From: Toxorhynchites rutilus septentrionalis
Lineage: Eukaryota; Arthropoda; Insecta; Diptera; Culicidae
Reading direction: 5' to 3'
Assembly (NCBI RefSeq): GCF_029784135.1
Contig: NC_073745.1
Location: 312,058,560 to 312,122,559, forward strand
DNA: 64,000 nt
Position numbers and translations under genes: made by a program. Positions 10,684 to 22,105 of this stretch are shown one piece after another. Position 1 is the stretch's first letter. Each line of letters begins with the position of its first letter. The notes below the pieces were generated by a model that did no database searches, was not told the DNA's origin, and saw nothing but the letters and a program-made list of their open reading frames with translations.

Positions 10684-13600
10684 CTAACAAAAAAATCGTC
10701 TAAATTCGAGCTTATTCGATTCTTGTGATACATTGAAATCAAACACAAAGTAACACTTATTGAAAACACGACACATACTCCGCACTGGTTCATGTAGGCC
10801 ATAGTTCGTTCTAGCATGAGGTATGATGAAAAATGAGTGTGATCGTAGATGACGACGACGGGTGTTAATGTGCAGCCTACTGAGCAGTATAGGACAATCG
10901 ATATTGCCCTGCAAAAGATTTGCAACGAAGCATGCTTTCGTTACCTTGCGTCTCGCGGCCAATTGTTCCAGGTTGATGAGCTTACACCGGCTTGTGTAGC
11001 TTGGCAAATTCAAAGGATCCCTCCAGCTGAGGTGACGAAGTGCAAACCTGATGAATTTCCTTTGAACAGATTCAATGCGTTGTGTTCCATTTTGGTAGTG
11101 CGGTGACCAAGCAATGGATGAGTATTCCAGGACATGACGCACAATTGAACAATATAAGGCTTTTAGGCAGTAAACGTCCTTAAATTTTTTGGCAAAGCGA
11201 AAAAGAAACCCCAATTGCGAAGTGGCTTTAGATACAGCATATGTGACGTGATCTTTGAAACTCATTTTAGCGTCGATCAGAATCCCCAAGTCCTTGACTA
11301 TTGATTCGCGTTTGAGTTGTACGCCTGCCAATGTGTAGTCAAAGCAGAAGAGTGTGTGTTTACGCCCGAATGAAATAACGGAGCACTTCGACACGTTAAG
11401 CGACATACGGTTCGTTAGACACCATTCGGCAAAAGCTTCCAATTGTTGTTGCAGGAATAATGCGTCTCGCGGTTGCTGTATCACGTAGTAGAGCTTCAGG
11501 TCATCGGCATACGAGAGTTTCAGACATTTCATAGTGAAGTTGACATCGTTCATGTACAGCAGGAACAAAAATGGTCCTAGGTGACTGCCCTGCGGAACAC
11601 CAGACCAAACCGGAAACGGTGATGAAACATGATCTCCAATTTTGACTGCCATGCTACGACCAGTGAGATACGATCGGATCCAGATGACCATTTGGTTACT
11701 CATTCCAAGTTTGTCAAATTTAGCTACTGCTATTCGATGATTCATCTTATCAAACGCTGCGGATAAGTCGGTGTAGATTGCGTCTACTTGTAGTCCATTC
11801 TCAATTTGATGTATCACGAACGAGGTGAAGCACGTCAAGTTAGTGGTCGTGGAACGCTTAGGCATAAATCCGTGTTGTTCCAATGAGATATACTGTGAAC
11901 ACCTTTGCATTAACGCCTGAAGCACGATCAGCTCAAACAACTTCGAGGTGGCACATAATGCAGCAATACCTCGATAGTTCGAAACGCTCCGTTTGCATCC
12001 TTTCTTATATACTGGAAAAACATACGACTCTTTCCAGCATCTCGGGAATACACCGGAAGATAAGGACAGATTGAACAGTGTCGCTAAAGGTGACGCAAGT
12101 GTGTCTACACAACCTTTCAAGACGAGTGATGGAATGCCGTCCGGACCACATCCTGTGGAGGTTTTCATGTTCTTAGTTGCTGTAATTACCATGTCGTCAG
12201 TGATAACAAAATCCAGCTCAGAAGCAAGAAGTCGAGGTACGTTTCTGGTAGAAGCAGCAACATCCTGCGGATCGATGTGTTCATTGACAAACACATTACT
12301 GAACTGAGAGCGAAACAGGTCAGCGATGTCGGTAGTCGTATCAGCTTCCAATAAACCGTTGGTCAACGTAGATGGTAGACCGGATTCCTTACGTTGGTCT
12401 TTGACGTAACGCCAAAATCCTTTAGGATTTACCTTAAGGCGTCTCTGCAGACGGTCTTGATAAGCACTGAAGTGACGATTATTGAGCTGTTTATACTCAG
12501 CATTCGTCTTTAGATATTTCGCTCTTGTTTAGTCCGTACGGTGCTTGCTGAACTGTCTTAAAGCAGACTGCTTCACTCTTTTAAGATACTTCAGGGCACT
12601 ATTTGACCAGGCAGGCTTGGTATCCTCACGTTTCATCTTCAATGGAACAAACTGATCGATTGCATACAGCAGAATACTCGACATGATCGATGCAGCGAGG
12701 TTAGCGTCACAGCCTTGAAATACATCTATCCACTCGATTTGTGCGAGGAAATTGTTCATCGCGGTAAAATCAGTTTTACTGAAATCGTACGAAACACTTT
12801 CAGAAGCATCGTGAAATTGTCGGAAAGGTTTCAAATTGAGATTCACCAGTATAGGAGGATGATGTCGCACTATTTTAACAAGTGGTGATGGTCCTTGCAT
12901 GACTGTGCAGTGCTCACATAGTTCTTCGTTGACGAAGCACAGATCAAGTATGCGATCGTTTTCATTTTTGATTCCTATCATTTGCCTCAGTCCAGCGGTG
13001 CAATAGGAATCAAGCAGTTCTTGTGATGTCAAGCAGATCGAGGATTGAGAAGAAACCGGGTAGAGAAAACCATGCGAGTTATGCTGCCAAGAGATTGAGC
13101 TCAAGTTGAAGTCGCCCAGGATCATAATGTTGTCTCTCGGTTCTAGTTGTGAAACAACCCAATAGAGAGAGTCAAGATGTTGGTTGATCAAAGGTCCATC
13201 GTTTACCCTATCAGGAGGCATGTAAACTACGCACAAGTAAAGTGTAGCGTCCAAAGTGGTAATAGCGATCCACAGATGCTCTACCGTCGAGCAACTCGGA
13301 GGATTGAGCGTACGGGATTTGATCCTTGAGTGAACAGCCAACAATACACCACCTCCCGTGCGTTTGTTACTATTCAGCGACGAACGATCCTGCCTGTAGA
13401 CGGAGTAAGAGTTGTCGAACAGCTGACTTGATGCAGTGTTTCCATTGAGCCAGGTTTCGGAAAAGACGTAAATGTCGTAGGAGCCATCACTCAGAGCCAA
13501 TTGGTACTCTACGAGAGAGCTGTTGATACCACCAACGTTTTGGTAGTAAATTAAGATATCCGAGGAATCAGGACTGCCATTTCTCTGTTGTTGCTCATTC

Positions 13601-14442
13601 CTGTGGGGTGAGTAGACATCAGAACAAGGTTTGCCGTTCCTTATGGAGTACTTGCCATGGGAGGCAGATCGGAAGACCCCTTCGTCAACACTATACTCAG
13701 GGCCGGGACGACTTGAAGGACAAGAGTGAAGGTACTGTGGCTGTTCGAAGATAGTTGGCACGACTGAGCAAGGTGAGTCAGGGGCTTCCTTACTGCTTTG
13801 TGTCGAGCGTCCCGGGTCGGATAACGGTGTTCTTTCAAGATGATGAGAAGAATCAGAGGTGACATCTGTTTTTTGTTTCGCAGTCCTACTGGGTGAATGT
13901 ACATCAGGGCGAGAATTACCATTACCAAGTGAATACTTGCCATGGAAAACAGTTCGGAAGACCCCTTCGTCAACACTATACTCAGGGCCGGGACGACTTG
14001 AAGAATAAGAGCGAAGGTACTGTGGCTATTCGAAGATAATTGGCACGACTGAGCAAGGTGATTCAGGGACTTCCTTACTGCTTTGTGTCGAGCGTCCCGG
14101 GTCGGATGATGGTGTTCTTCCAAGATGAAGAGACGAATCTGAGGTGACATCTGTTTTCTGTTTCGCAGTCCTGCTGGGTGAATGTACATCAGGACAAGAA
14201 TTACCATTACCTAGTAAATACTTGCCATGAAAGACAGTTCGGAAGACCTCTTCGTCAACGCTATACTCAGGGCCGGGACGACTTGAAGGACAAGAGCGAA
14301 GGTACGGTGGCTGTTCGAAGGTAGTTGGCACGACTGAGCAAGGTGATTCAGAGGCTTCCTTACTGCTTTGTGCTCTACGTCCCGGGTCGGATAACGGTGT
14401 TCCTTCGAGATGATGAGGCGACGATACGTAGAAAGTTAGTTG
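10684..14442 (-). pseudogene. LINE ORF2: endonuclease and reverse transcriptase, two nonsense codons
   Basis: One frame runs from 14442 to the TAG at 10684-10686. It is broken only by TAG at 14026-14028 and TAA at 12529-12531. The first ~220 codons are a tandem repeat (see 13570-14442). An apurinic-type endonuclease follows (YYQN, SETWLNG and ILGDFN in order). The SDHH-type motif reads VRHHPP, so its Asp may be lost. Reverse transcriptase has YTDLSAAFD, GVPQGS and the YADD box. The TAA falls between endonuclease and RT, and the sequence on both sides continues the family pattern. The protein would nick target DNA and copy its own RNA. Confidence 0.85.
13570..14442 (-). repeat. 285 bp in-frame tandem repeat at the start of ORF2
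   Basis: Units begin at 14331, 14046 and 13761 (minus strand), exactly 285 bp apart, so 95 codons each. A partial fourth unit lies upstream (14442-14332), and the third runs into the endonuclease domain near 13570. Each unit contains SCPSSRPGPEYSVDE or a close variant. The repeat is rich in Ser, Pro and charged residues and looks disordered. Units are highly similar, which suggests recent duplication. Confidence 0.85.
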
Positions 14443-14757
14443 CTATGTAGAGTAATCAACCATCTTGTTACGTCTGTCTCGCTGGCTGATGTAAACCGGG
14501 CATTCGCTACTCCAGGCAGAGTGCTCGACGTCAATATTTAGCTTTCGTTCTACTCGTATTTTTTCGCAGTTAGCGCATTTTTCTGTACGAGATTTACACT
14601 CTTTAACTTGATGGTTTCCACTGCATATAGGGCAAGTCACAATTTCTGCCTTGCAGTCGGCCATCTTGTGATTAAACCCACAACACTTGTAACACCTAGT
14701 GACCTGAAGCCCATCATAAACGGACAGATTCTCAAGTATTTTGCTTTTGGCTCCGGT
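14443..14757 (-). pseudogene. LINE ORF1 (Gag-like) C-terminus with zinc knuckles
   Basis: About 104 codons are open from the truncation at 14757 to TAG at 14443-14445. Three Cys/His knuckles follow each other: CYKCCGFNHKMADC (CX2CX4HX4C), CPICSGNHQVKEC (CX2CX3HX4C), and a third (CANC...HSAWSSEC) in which the Cys pair and the His are split by an insertion. Such triplets are typical of RNA-binding Gag-like proteins of Jockey/I-type LINEs. Its TAG is in the same frame as ORF2, with no other stop until 14026. Confidence 0.75.
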
Positions 14758-15177
14758 CAGCTTCTAAACAGTCCATATTTGGCGATTTGATTTCCATTTA
14801 TAGACGCAGGACATTCCTTAGGAATAGATTAAACAGACTTTTCAAAGTTCATCTCACTCCCACTGGCAACTGTCTGTTTTACCCCACCAGTATATCTATT
14901 ACGATAATTGAAATTTTCCACTCAAAAATGAATTTACGTTTCCGTACATACCTAATATCGCTTCTCTGTTGACTCACAATCCGAAATATAACCATTAGCT
15001 AATTGATTTTTGATATTAAACCATTCAAAATGCTCATTATCGAAGCAGCTAAAATTACATCCACACGCGGGATCAGGTATGATTTTCGGTTTTTGTTTCC
15101 CTTTTCCATAGGGTGTCATAGAATATTTAAGAATAATATGTAGAAGGTGTTCACATTAACAGAAATCGGAAATTCAA
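14757..15177. repeat. Inverted repeat arm B (partner 8590-9013)
   Basis: This is the reverse complement of 8590-9013, running from CAGCTTCTAAACAG to the CAGAAATCGGAAATTC region. The LINE 5' truncation abuts its left border. Motifs TTACCCCCATTGTCCGTATT and neighbours follow at 15200-15245. Confidence 0.75.
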
Positions 15178-15248
15178 AATGTAACTATACAAATCAACCA
15201 CCTGTCCATATTACCCCCATTGTCCGTATTACCCGCGGTTCCCCTATA

Positions 15249-16094
15249 TTTGCCTGTGTGTATAATCCTTGAATATCAGCTGTCAAGTGATGTAGATTAT
15301 GCAGATGTGCAATATACGCTCCATGTATCGATAGAAATTACGCAAAGAAGTAAATTTTGCTTTTTACGAAATGTCCTAAGCAAATAGTGACGAATTTGGA
15401 ATCCCATATGGCAACCGTTAACCACGTAAGAAGTTTTTTTTTGATCCACGGAAAAGATGACTCAACCCTTTATAAGGCCGTGGCAACTATATTACCACCA
15501 ACAAAAAAAAATTCGTTTCGCTGCACTTGGAATATTATTTCAATGTTTTACTTAACTAAAAACTCCTAATGGTATCTGGCAATACTACAATTATTTTGGG
15601 CTGCCAATTTTATTGTAAACGTACTGTTCAGGATCTACTGTGTGAGATCGTGCAGTTTTTTCATTAAAATAAATGGTGTATTTGATAAAAAATTCAAATT
15701 TATTTTTTTTCCTTGAAACTCTATATATATATAAAAAAAATCGCTACACTTGAAACATTGTAAATCGCTGAAATAATCAGTATCGCTGCACTAGAAATAT
15801 GGTTTTGATTTTTGCATAACCTTTAAAGGCGAATGAACTGCAAAGTTTCAAGCCTCTCTAATACAAACAAGGAAGGCATAACCAAAGAGGCGAACGAACC
15901 GAAGAGTTTAAAGCCTCTTTAATTTAACATCGTCGTCGTCGCTCAACCAAAGGCGCGATAAAGTGAATTTACAAGGCAGTGTTTTTGGGGTGAACGGACC
16001 GTGGCAACTATATTGCCATCAATTTTTTCAACTGTTTCAATAATTGATTTCTTATCAATTGTAAATAAGTGTTATTCTTCATGTAAGGATTACT
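15249..16094. other. Unassigned, with SINE-like tail fragments
   Basis: No gene seen. Two related 36-40 bp stretches (about 15828 and 15888) carry the AGGCGAATGAACTGCAAAGT...GCCTCT pattern that ends SINE-like insertions elsewhere in the window. A phrase GTGGCAACTATATT recurs at 15480 and 16002. Confidence 0.45.
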
Positions 16095-16406
16095 TTTTTT
16101 CCAAATATATATTTTTGTTAAGGCTCATAAGCGTTAGCCTGACAGGGCCGGGAGTACAATATTTTGACAATATTTCTTATTAGCTATGTTAGTAATTTGT
16201 CGCGGTTGGCTCGAGGTTTGTATTACAGTTTATTGTCATAATCGGGATGTTGTAGTCTCCAATGCACTGTACATATGCCCGACACGGGATACTCCCTATT
16301 GGGATGCAGCTGACCGTTAATCAGCAACGCCCCCCTAGTTTGTACCCCATATCTAACGTGGTGCGTCTTCTCGATTCGAGGAATCCATGTGCGAGGAGAT
16401 GCGCGT

Positions 16407-19250
16407 TTAGGTTGTAGTTATTGGACATAAGCCGAGAGATATCACGCGAATGAAATCACGACCTACATTCAATCCATTGAACCATGCACTCGGGATGATT
16501 GTGTGTAGCCAACGACCGAACTCATCCTCACTCCACATGCGCTGCCAACTAACGAGTGTGTGCTGGCGAGGAATGTGGGAAAATTCATTATAAGCAATTT
16601 GCCTTTCAAAAAGTGTGCCTTCTGAAGCGCCCACCTTAGCTAGCGAGTCCGCTTTCTCATTCCCCGGAATCGAGCAATGAGAGGGAACCTATGCTAAGGT
16701 AATCTTGAATAATTTTTCTAATAAGCTGGACTGCCTGAAAAAATAAAATAGTGGTCGATGGACAATGTTTCAATGATCGCCAGTGCGTAGTATATCGCAC
16801 CCAGTTCAGCGACATACACGGAACAAGGATCTTTGAGTTTGAAAGAGGCACTGGAATTTTCATGCCGGAGCCAGTGGACCCGCTTGTGTATGAACCGTCA
16901 GTAAATAACATTTTATCAGATCTAACATTCCCATATTCTGCCGAAAATATCGGCGGAATAGAATCGGAGCGTAGATGATCTGGGATTCCATGGATTTTTT
17001 GTCGCATGGACAGATCAAAAATGACAGAAGAATTGCAAAAGTATGGGAAGCAAACTTGGTTGGAGATGCCTGATGAAGGGTGCACCCTACGGAAAAGGTA
17101 CTCATGGTATAAAGACATAAAACTCGACTGAGGAGTCAGTTGTAGTAGATTTTCGAAGTTATCAATCACCAATGGATTCATGATCTTGCAACGGATGAGA
17201 AATCTGTAGGATAATTCTGTGAACCGAAGAGTAAGCGGGGGTACTCCTGCCAAAACTTCGAGACTCATCGTATGTGTCGAATGCAAACACTCCATGGCTA
17301 TACGCAAGCAACGATATGCTCTCCAGCTTGAGAATATGAATCCTGGCAGCTGATCGGAAGCAAAAACTGCCATATTTCAACACTGATAATTTCGTTGTTT
17401 CGTACAACTGAATGAGGTCTCCTGGATGGGCACCCCACCATGTTCCGGTAATTGTTTGGAGAAAATTGATTCTTTGCTGGCCTTTCTGTTTCAGATACGC
17501 AATGTGTCTTCCCCAGGTACATTTAGAATCTAAATATACACCGAGGTATTTGAAAAACTTAGAGTGCATGATCGTTTTGCCGGATAAGTGAAGCTGGAAT
17601 TGGGCGGGTTCGTGCTTCCTAGAAAAAAACGACCATTTCAGTTTTCTCCGTACAGAATTCGACACCCAGCTTAAGGGCTCACGTAAACAGATTGTTCAGG
17701 GTATCTTGCAACGACTTTTGCAGAACGACGGGATTAGTACCCGTAATGGAGATAACTCCATCGTCTACAAGTTGTCTCAGCGTGCAGTCTCTAGTTAGAC
17801 AATCATCCATATCATTGACGTAAAAACTGTACAAATGGGGGCTTAGGCAGGAGCCTTGCGGTAGACCCATAAAACTGTAACGAGAAGATTTCGAGCTGCC
17901 ATGAGAAAAAATCATGTGCTTTGCTGACAGTAAATTGTACAGGAAATTATTGAGAATTGGTGAAAGTCCACGATTATGAAGCTTCTCTGAGAGAATTTCC
18001 ATGGAAACTGAATCAAATGCCTCTTTGATATCAAGAAAAATAGAAACCATTTGTTCTTTACGAGCAAATGCAATTTGAATTTCAGAAGATAGCAGCGCGA
18101 GACAATCATTCGTCCCTTTACTCCGGCGGAAGCCAAACTGTGTATTTGACAGCAAATTGGTCGTTTCGACCCACTTGTCCAAACGAAGTAGAATCATTTT
18201 CTCTAACAATTTACAGATACAGGATAACATTGCAATCGGCCTATACGAGTCACTCTCACTTTTCTCCAGTCATGCGGGACAATATTCAGCTCCAGAAACT
18301 TGTTGAACAAGTTCGGCAAACGCTGTTTTGCCGAGTCGGGAAGATTCTTCAACAAGTTGAATTTAATCTTGTCCGAGCCCGGAGCTGAATTGTTACATGA
18401 GAGAAGGGCAATTGAGAATTCCACCATCGAAAAATTCTCATAATCGCTTTGAAGTGGAATGTCGCGTACGACGTTTTGTGCAGGAACGGTGTCGGGGCAA
18501 ACCTTCCTTGCAAAGTTAAAAATCCAACGGTCAGAGTATTCCTCACTTTCATTTGTATGGTTCCAGCCACGCATTTTCCTAGCCGTATACCAAAGAGTGC
18601 TCATAGCGGTCTTCCTCGACAAACTATTGACGAAGTTCCGCCAATATCCACGCTTTTTTGCTTTAATCAAACCTTTTAGTTTGGCTTCTAGAGCTTGGTA
18701 CTTTCGAAACCATTCCACTAATCCAGTTTTCCTGAATTTTTTGAAAGCGGATGATTTTTCAAGGTAGACCTTTGAACCCTCCTTGTCCCACCAAAGTGAT
18801 GGAGGACGACGTCGGAAAGTGGTAGTCGGTACACGTTTCTTTTGAGCTTGAAGTGCGCTGTCGTATATCAAACTCGATATAAAGTTATACTTTTCGAGTG
18901 GAGGAAGCTCATGCATTGAAACTAGAGGCGATCTGGCGTAGCGGTAACATCCATACCTCTCACGAGAAGGGTCACGAGTTCAATTCTCACTCCCGACATT
19001 CTTCCGAAATGGAAGGTAAAAGTGACGAACCAGCCAAATGTGTTGAAAGTCACTATAATACAGAAATTAATAAAAAAAAATGCATTGAAAAAATTGCTTC
19101 AGATATTATTTCCGCAAATTTTCTCCAGTCAATATTCTTCGTGAGGTCATACGAAATATTGACTGACTCACGAGAGTTTGATTCATTAGCGATCGATAAA
19201 ATTATTGGTAGGTGATCACTACCGTGGGGATCTTGGATTACCTTCCACAT
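16407..19250 (-). pseudogene. I-clade ORF2: RT and RNase H, multiple breaks
   Basis: Pieces in several frames: 19250-19091 endonuclease end; 18916-18203 linker and start of RT; 18230-17679 RT with FLDIKEAFD, GLPQGS and an LVDD box in place of the usual YADD/LADD; 17665-17162; 17373-16657 RNase H start (FTDGSYTSGSTG); 16634-16407. Compared with copy 2, a deletion of about 95 bp around 16740 removes part of RNase H after the catalytic core, and frameshifts lie near 18230, 17670 and 17310. It would have reverse-transcribed the element RNA at the target site. It is non-functional. Confidence 0.8.
18922..19079 (+). mobile_element. tRNA-derived SINE (158 bp) with 11 bp TSD
   Basis: Direct repeats ATGCATTGAAA at 18911-18921 and 19080-19090 flank it. 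The head has a pol III A-box-like TGGCGTAGCGG and a B-box-like region GGGTCACGAGTTCAATTCTC. The tail contains GACGAACCAGCCAAATGTGT and ends in an A run. The insertion interrupts the LINE copy 1 coding region. Shorter copies of its 3' half lie at 40012-40066 and 42654-42706. Confidence 0.85.
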
Positions 19251-19267
19251 GCAATCCAGGGAGAGTT

Positions 19268-19760
19268 TTTTTTTTATCCCATTTTTTTATTTTAAGGCTC
19301 ATTAGCATTTTAGCTGTAACAGAGCCGAATTTTAATCGTGTACATGTCACATGGTTATCATATATCTATAAATTAGCACATTACACAGTTGCCATTCACC
19401 AGTATTCCTTCTATACCATTACATATAGTACATTCACACAGTAGCCATTTAGGCGTAAGAGTATTCTTTCTGTTCTTCCATTATCCAGTTGGACCACCGG
19501 ACAGCGGAGACAGTTGTTTGATCATTGTTGAGTTATTTATAGAACAGCAGCCCGATGTGTCTTGCAGAGCAGAGCAGTTGTATGGATGAATCGATCTTAT
19601 TTCGACCGTGGATCTCCATCTCCATCGCTGATGATTGTTGCGTGGACGTAGCTATTCTGTAACAACACAAAGATGGTCAATGAGGGTCCTGAGTTTTGAA
19701 CTCACGATCGATCGCTTACTAAGCGAACGCGCAACCAATGTGGCTACTGAGACCCCCTGG
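19268..19760 (-). mobile_element. tRNA-derived SINE (493 bp) with 13 bp TSD
   Basis: Direct repeats TCCAGGGAGAGTT at 19255-19267 and 19761-19773 flank a minus-strand unit. Its tRNA-like head is at the high end: complement of 19665-19755, with TAGCCACATTGGTTGCGCG as A-box region and GTGAGTTCAAAACTC as B-box region. Its A-rich tail is at 19268. Just before the tail it has CGGCTCTGTTACAGC...GAGCCTTAA, similar to the 3' ends of the I-clade LINEs here. Confidence 0.8.
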
Positions 19761-19780
19761 TCCAGGGAGAGTTGAAGACA

Positions 19781-22105
19781 TTAATTTTTTATAATGATCA
19801 CTTGACACATTAAATGTTAGTACAACACCAACTGTAGTTAAAAAAAATATAATATTTGCACTGCTAGAATGTTTCTTCGTAGCGCAACGGTTTTCCGGAG
19901 CATTGGTAGCAAGATAAATAGTATTCTCCACTCTCCGAATGGGCATACCCGTAAGGCATCATTATCAATATTTGCAGTGAAGTGAGAGATAGGAGATCCC
20001 GTCTTTTTCACACTTCTCTATTCCGACCGAATCCCCTTAGCATAATACCGGAATCGTAATCCTCGCCGGGAATTAGTCTCATTTCCATACATCCATCCAG
20101 TAAACCGGAACTTGTTCCGGTCCTTAAGCTGCTCGGTAGTTTTTATTTTCCTTCTTTCTATGCACAATAGAGTCAGTGGAAAATTTTCACACTCTACCGA
20201 GCGACAGCTTTCTCCAATTTTTTGTTCGCTCCTTTTTTCCCGCTCCGTTTGGCCGGCAAAGCCCCTTTGGGTGCCTTGGAAATCGTTTCTAGCTGTCGGC
20301 TTTATATCAGCGCTTTTCAGTGCTCCACAGTCGAACCGTTTAGCTCTCAAGATAACGAGGCTATGCGCGGAACAAGCAGTTATAGCAACGGTTGAAAGGT
20401 ACTCCGAGTACGTGCGGGATATGGTAGCGTGGCGAAAAAAAGAAGAATCCACCCCCAAACCAGAGGTTCGACTGAAAGGATTCGTAATGCAGGATTTGTT
20501 TTGGGTAAACCAAAAACACATAACGATCCGCATACATACCTACGTGTGCCGGCGCTCTGATGGCGACGGGCCAGAACCAGAACAGATAGAAGCGTTTTAT
20601 ATTTCCCCAGCGATTGCAAAATCGTTTTCTGTGGCTCGTTGCTGCCGAGATTTTTCATCTCCCACCGAGGGAGTTCTCCGGGGCTCTGGAACGAGTACCT
20701 GCCAAAAACAACACCCGAAACATAACACCCCATCGAGCGCCGAAGAAACAAAGACAAAAAAGGAATACAAAATCAGAAAACTTTAAAAATCGTTCCCAAT
20801 TCCAGAAGATCCAGAAAGTCTGGGAAATATTGTTTCCCCTAGGATACATCTGCGCGAAGTTGGTTCGGTTTTACGATTATTTTTATTCACTTCCCAAACC
20901 CTCGGTGAGTCGCTCTTGTTCAAGTGGACCGAAAATTCTTTCTACTCCGTCTCGAAACAAGCCACATCATCATCCACAGCAGCTCTATCAGCTTCCGAGA
21001 GCGCTGGCAAAGTTTTCCGCCCCACGAATGTAAGCAATATCATTTCTAGCGAATTATTCCCACATGGGTCCCAGAGGGAATATTAACAGATTGGGGTTCC
21101 ACACATCGGAATCGTCCCGGTCACCACTCGCTGCCAATTTGCATAATGCGCTCGAGTTGGCTGCCAACAACCATTCGCCTCTTCGTTGTCAACCTAACCA
21201 ATCACCCGGTAACGGTTTCCAGGGCCACTACAGATCCGTGTCCGTGTCCCGGTGTGTGTGTTCATTGTTGCTCTGTCATATCCGACGATGACTCGGTACT
21301 CGGTACAGTTTGAATTCGAACCGAACTAGCGCTTCTGGCCAGCAACCATTTCACTCACCTGTGGCAAGAAAGGCGGAATATGCCAAAACTCTACACAACG
21401 GATGCGCTCAGTTCAGAGGAGGACTTTTCGGCTATATCCAATGGGAAAAGTTTTTTTTCTAGTCAAGGCAAACGGGGAAAGCGGTGAAGCGTCAGCAAAT
21501 ATATACCCACAGCCAGCAGTTTTCCGAATGGGGGATCCCTACTGGGAAATTCGCAGGGGCCAAAGATGATTTGTATGGTGGCGAAATTCCAAACAACAAA
21601 ATTAATCTTGCATGTTTTGCCGGGCGCTGGACTTTTCCTCGGGCTAATTGCTTAAGCCATTTGGACCGAAACGGGGTGGAAAATTGATTCCGCTCACGGA
21701 AAGGTTAGAGGAAGGCTCTTTGTTGAGGGTGGAGGAAGTCGGGATCATATTGATGTTCAACTTTTTGTGTTGTTTAGTTTCCTATTGCTTTTCATCAAAT
21801 ACAATTGAGGAAATTCCTATAACAGAAGGTATATTGTGGTAATCATTAGACAAAAAGACAACTCTCATGTGTATGAACCATTTGAGAATAATAAACGTGT
21901 ATTTTTGATGAACAAATTTTGGTTTTATTTGCATGTACCGGCTAATGTAAATTCAGATAAATATTATGCTACAGATGTATTCTCCATCTAAAACATAATA
22001 GAATGAATAAGAAAGATTACCCAAGAAAAATTCTTCAGAATTATATTAATTTTTTAAGACCTCTCAATCCACATATTTGCTTTGGAAAGTATCAACATCT
22101 AGAAT
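19781..22105. other. No recognised gene
   Basis: 2.3 kb with long overlapping frames on both strands at 20018-21033 (for example 20112-20786 plus, 224 codons). The antisense frames over the same bases and the absence of any recognisable domain argue against coding. An 18 bp perfect palindrome ACCGGAACTTGTTCCGGT lies near 20105. Base composition is less AT-rich than the TE blocks, so this may be older unique DNA. Confidence 0.4.

Larger units (their letters stand above)
10628..14757 (-). mobile_element. Jockey-like non-LTR retrotransposon, 5'-truncated
   Basis: Minus-strand LINE: C-terminal part of ORF1 with zinc knuckles (14757-14443), then an ORF2 with endonuclease and reverse transcriptase (RT) ending at 10684, then a very short 3' UTR. 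The 3' tail has a repeated TTAGTTTAAG (about 10632-10652). The 5' side stops abruptly at 14757 against inverted-repeat arm B. No clear TSD was found. The Jockey/CR1-group assignment rests on the knuckle pattern and RT motifs, not a tree. Confidence 0.8.
10178..15248. mobile_element. Element with GGGGTAAWAYGGACA repeats, carrying a LINE
   Basis: The left end ATATAGGAGAGGTGGGGGTA (10178) and the reverse complement of the right end (ATATAGGGGAACCGCGGGTA, ending 15248) are related inverted termini. Further motif copies are near 10410 and on the other strand near 15206 and 15222. The LINE 10628-14757 occupies its interior. The borders are inferred from these termini only. Confidence 0.5.
16095..19780 (-). 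mobile_element. I-clade LINE, copy 1, broken and SINE-interrupted
   Basis: Minus-strand LINE closely related to 32298-34942. It contains the end of the endonuclease (around 19200, GSDHLP motif), RT, RNase H, C-terminal knuckle region and 3' UTR (about 16400-16100). It is 5'-truncated near 19780. Two SINEs interrupt it (18922-19079 and 19268-19760). No clear TSD was found. Confidence 0.8.

Noticed and set aside
20105..20122. Operator-like palindrome
   Set aside because: A single 18 bp palindrome without a neighbouring gene; no evidence for regulation.
20112..20786. 224-codon plus-strand gene
   Set aside because: A 171-codon frame overlaps on the other strand, the residue mix looks random, and there is no domain or transposon context.
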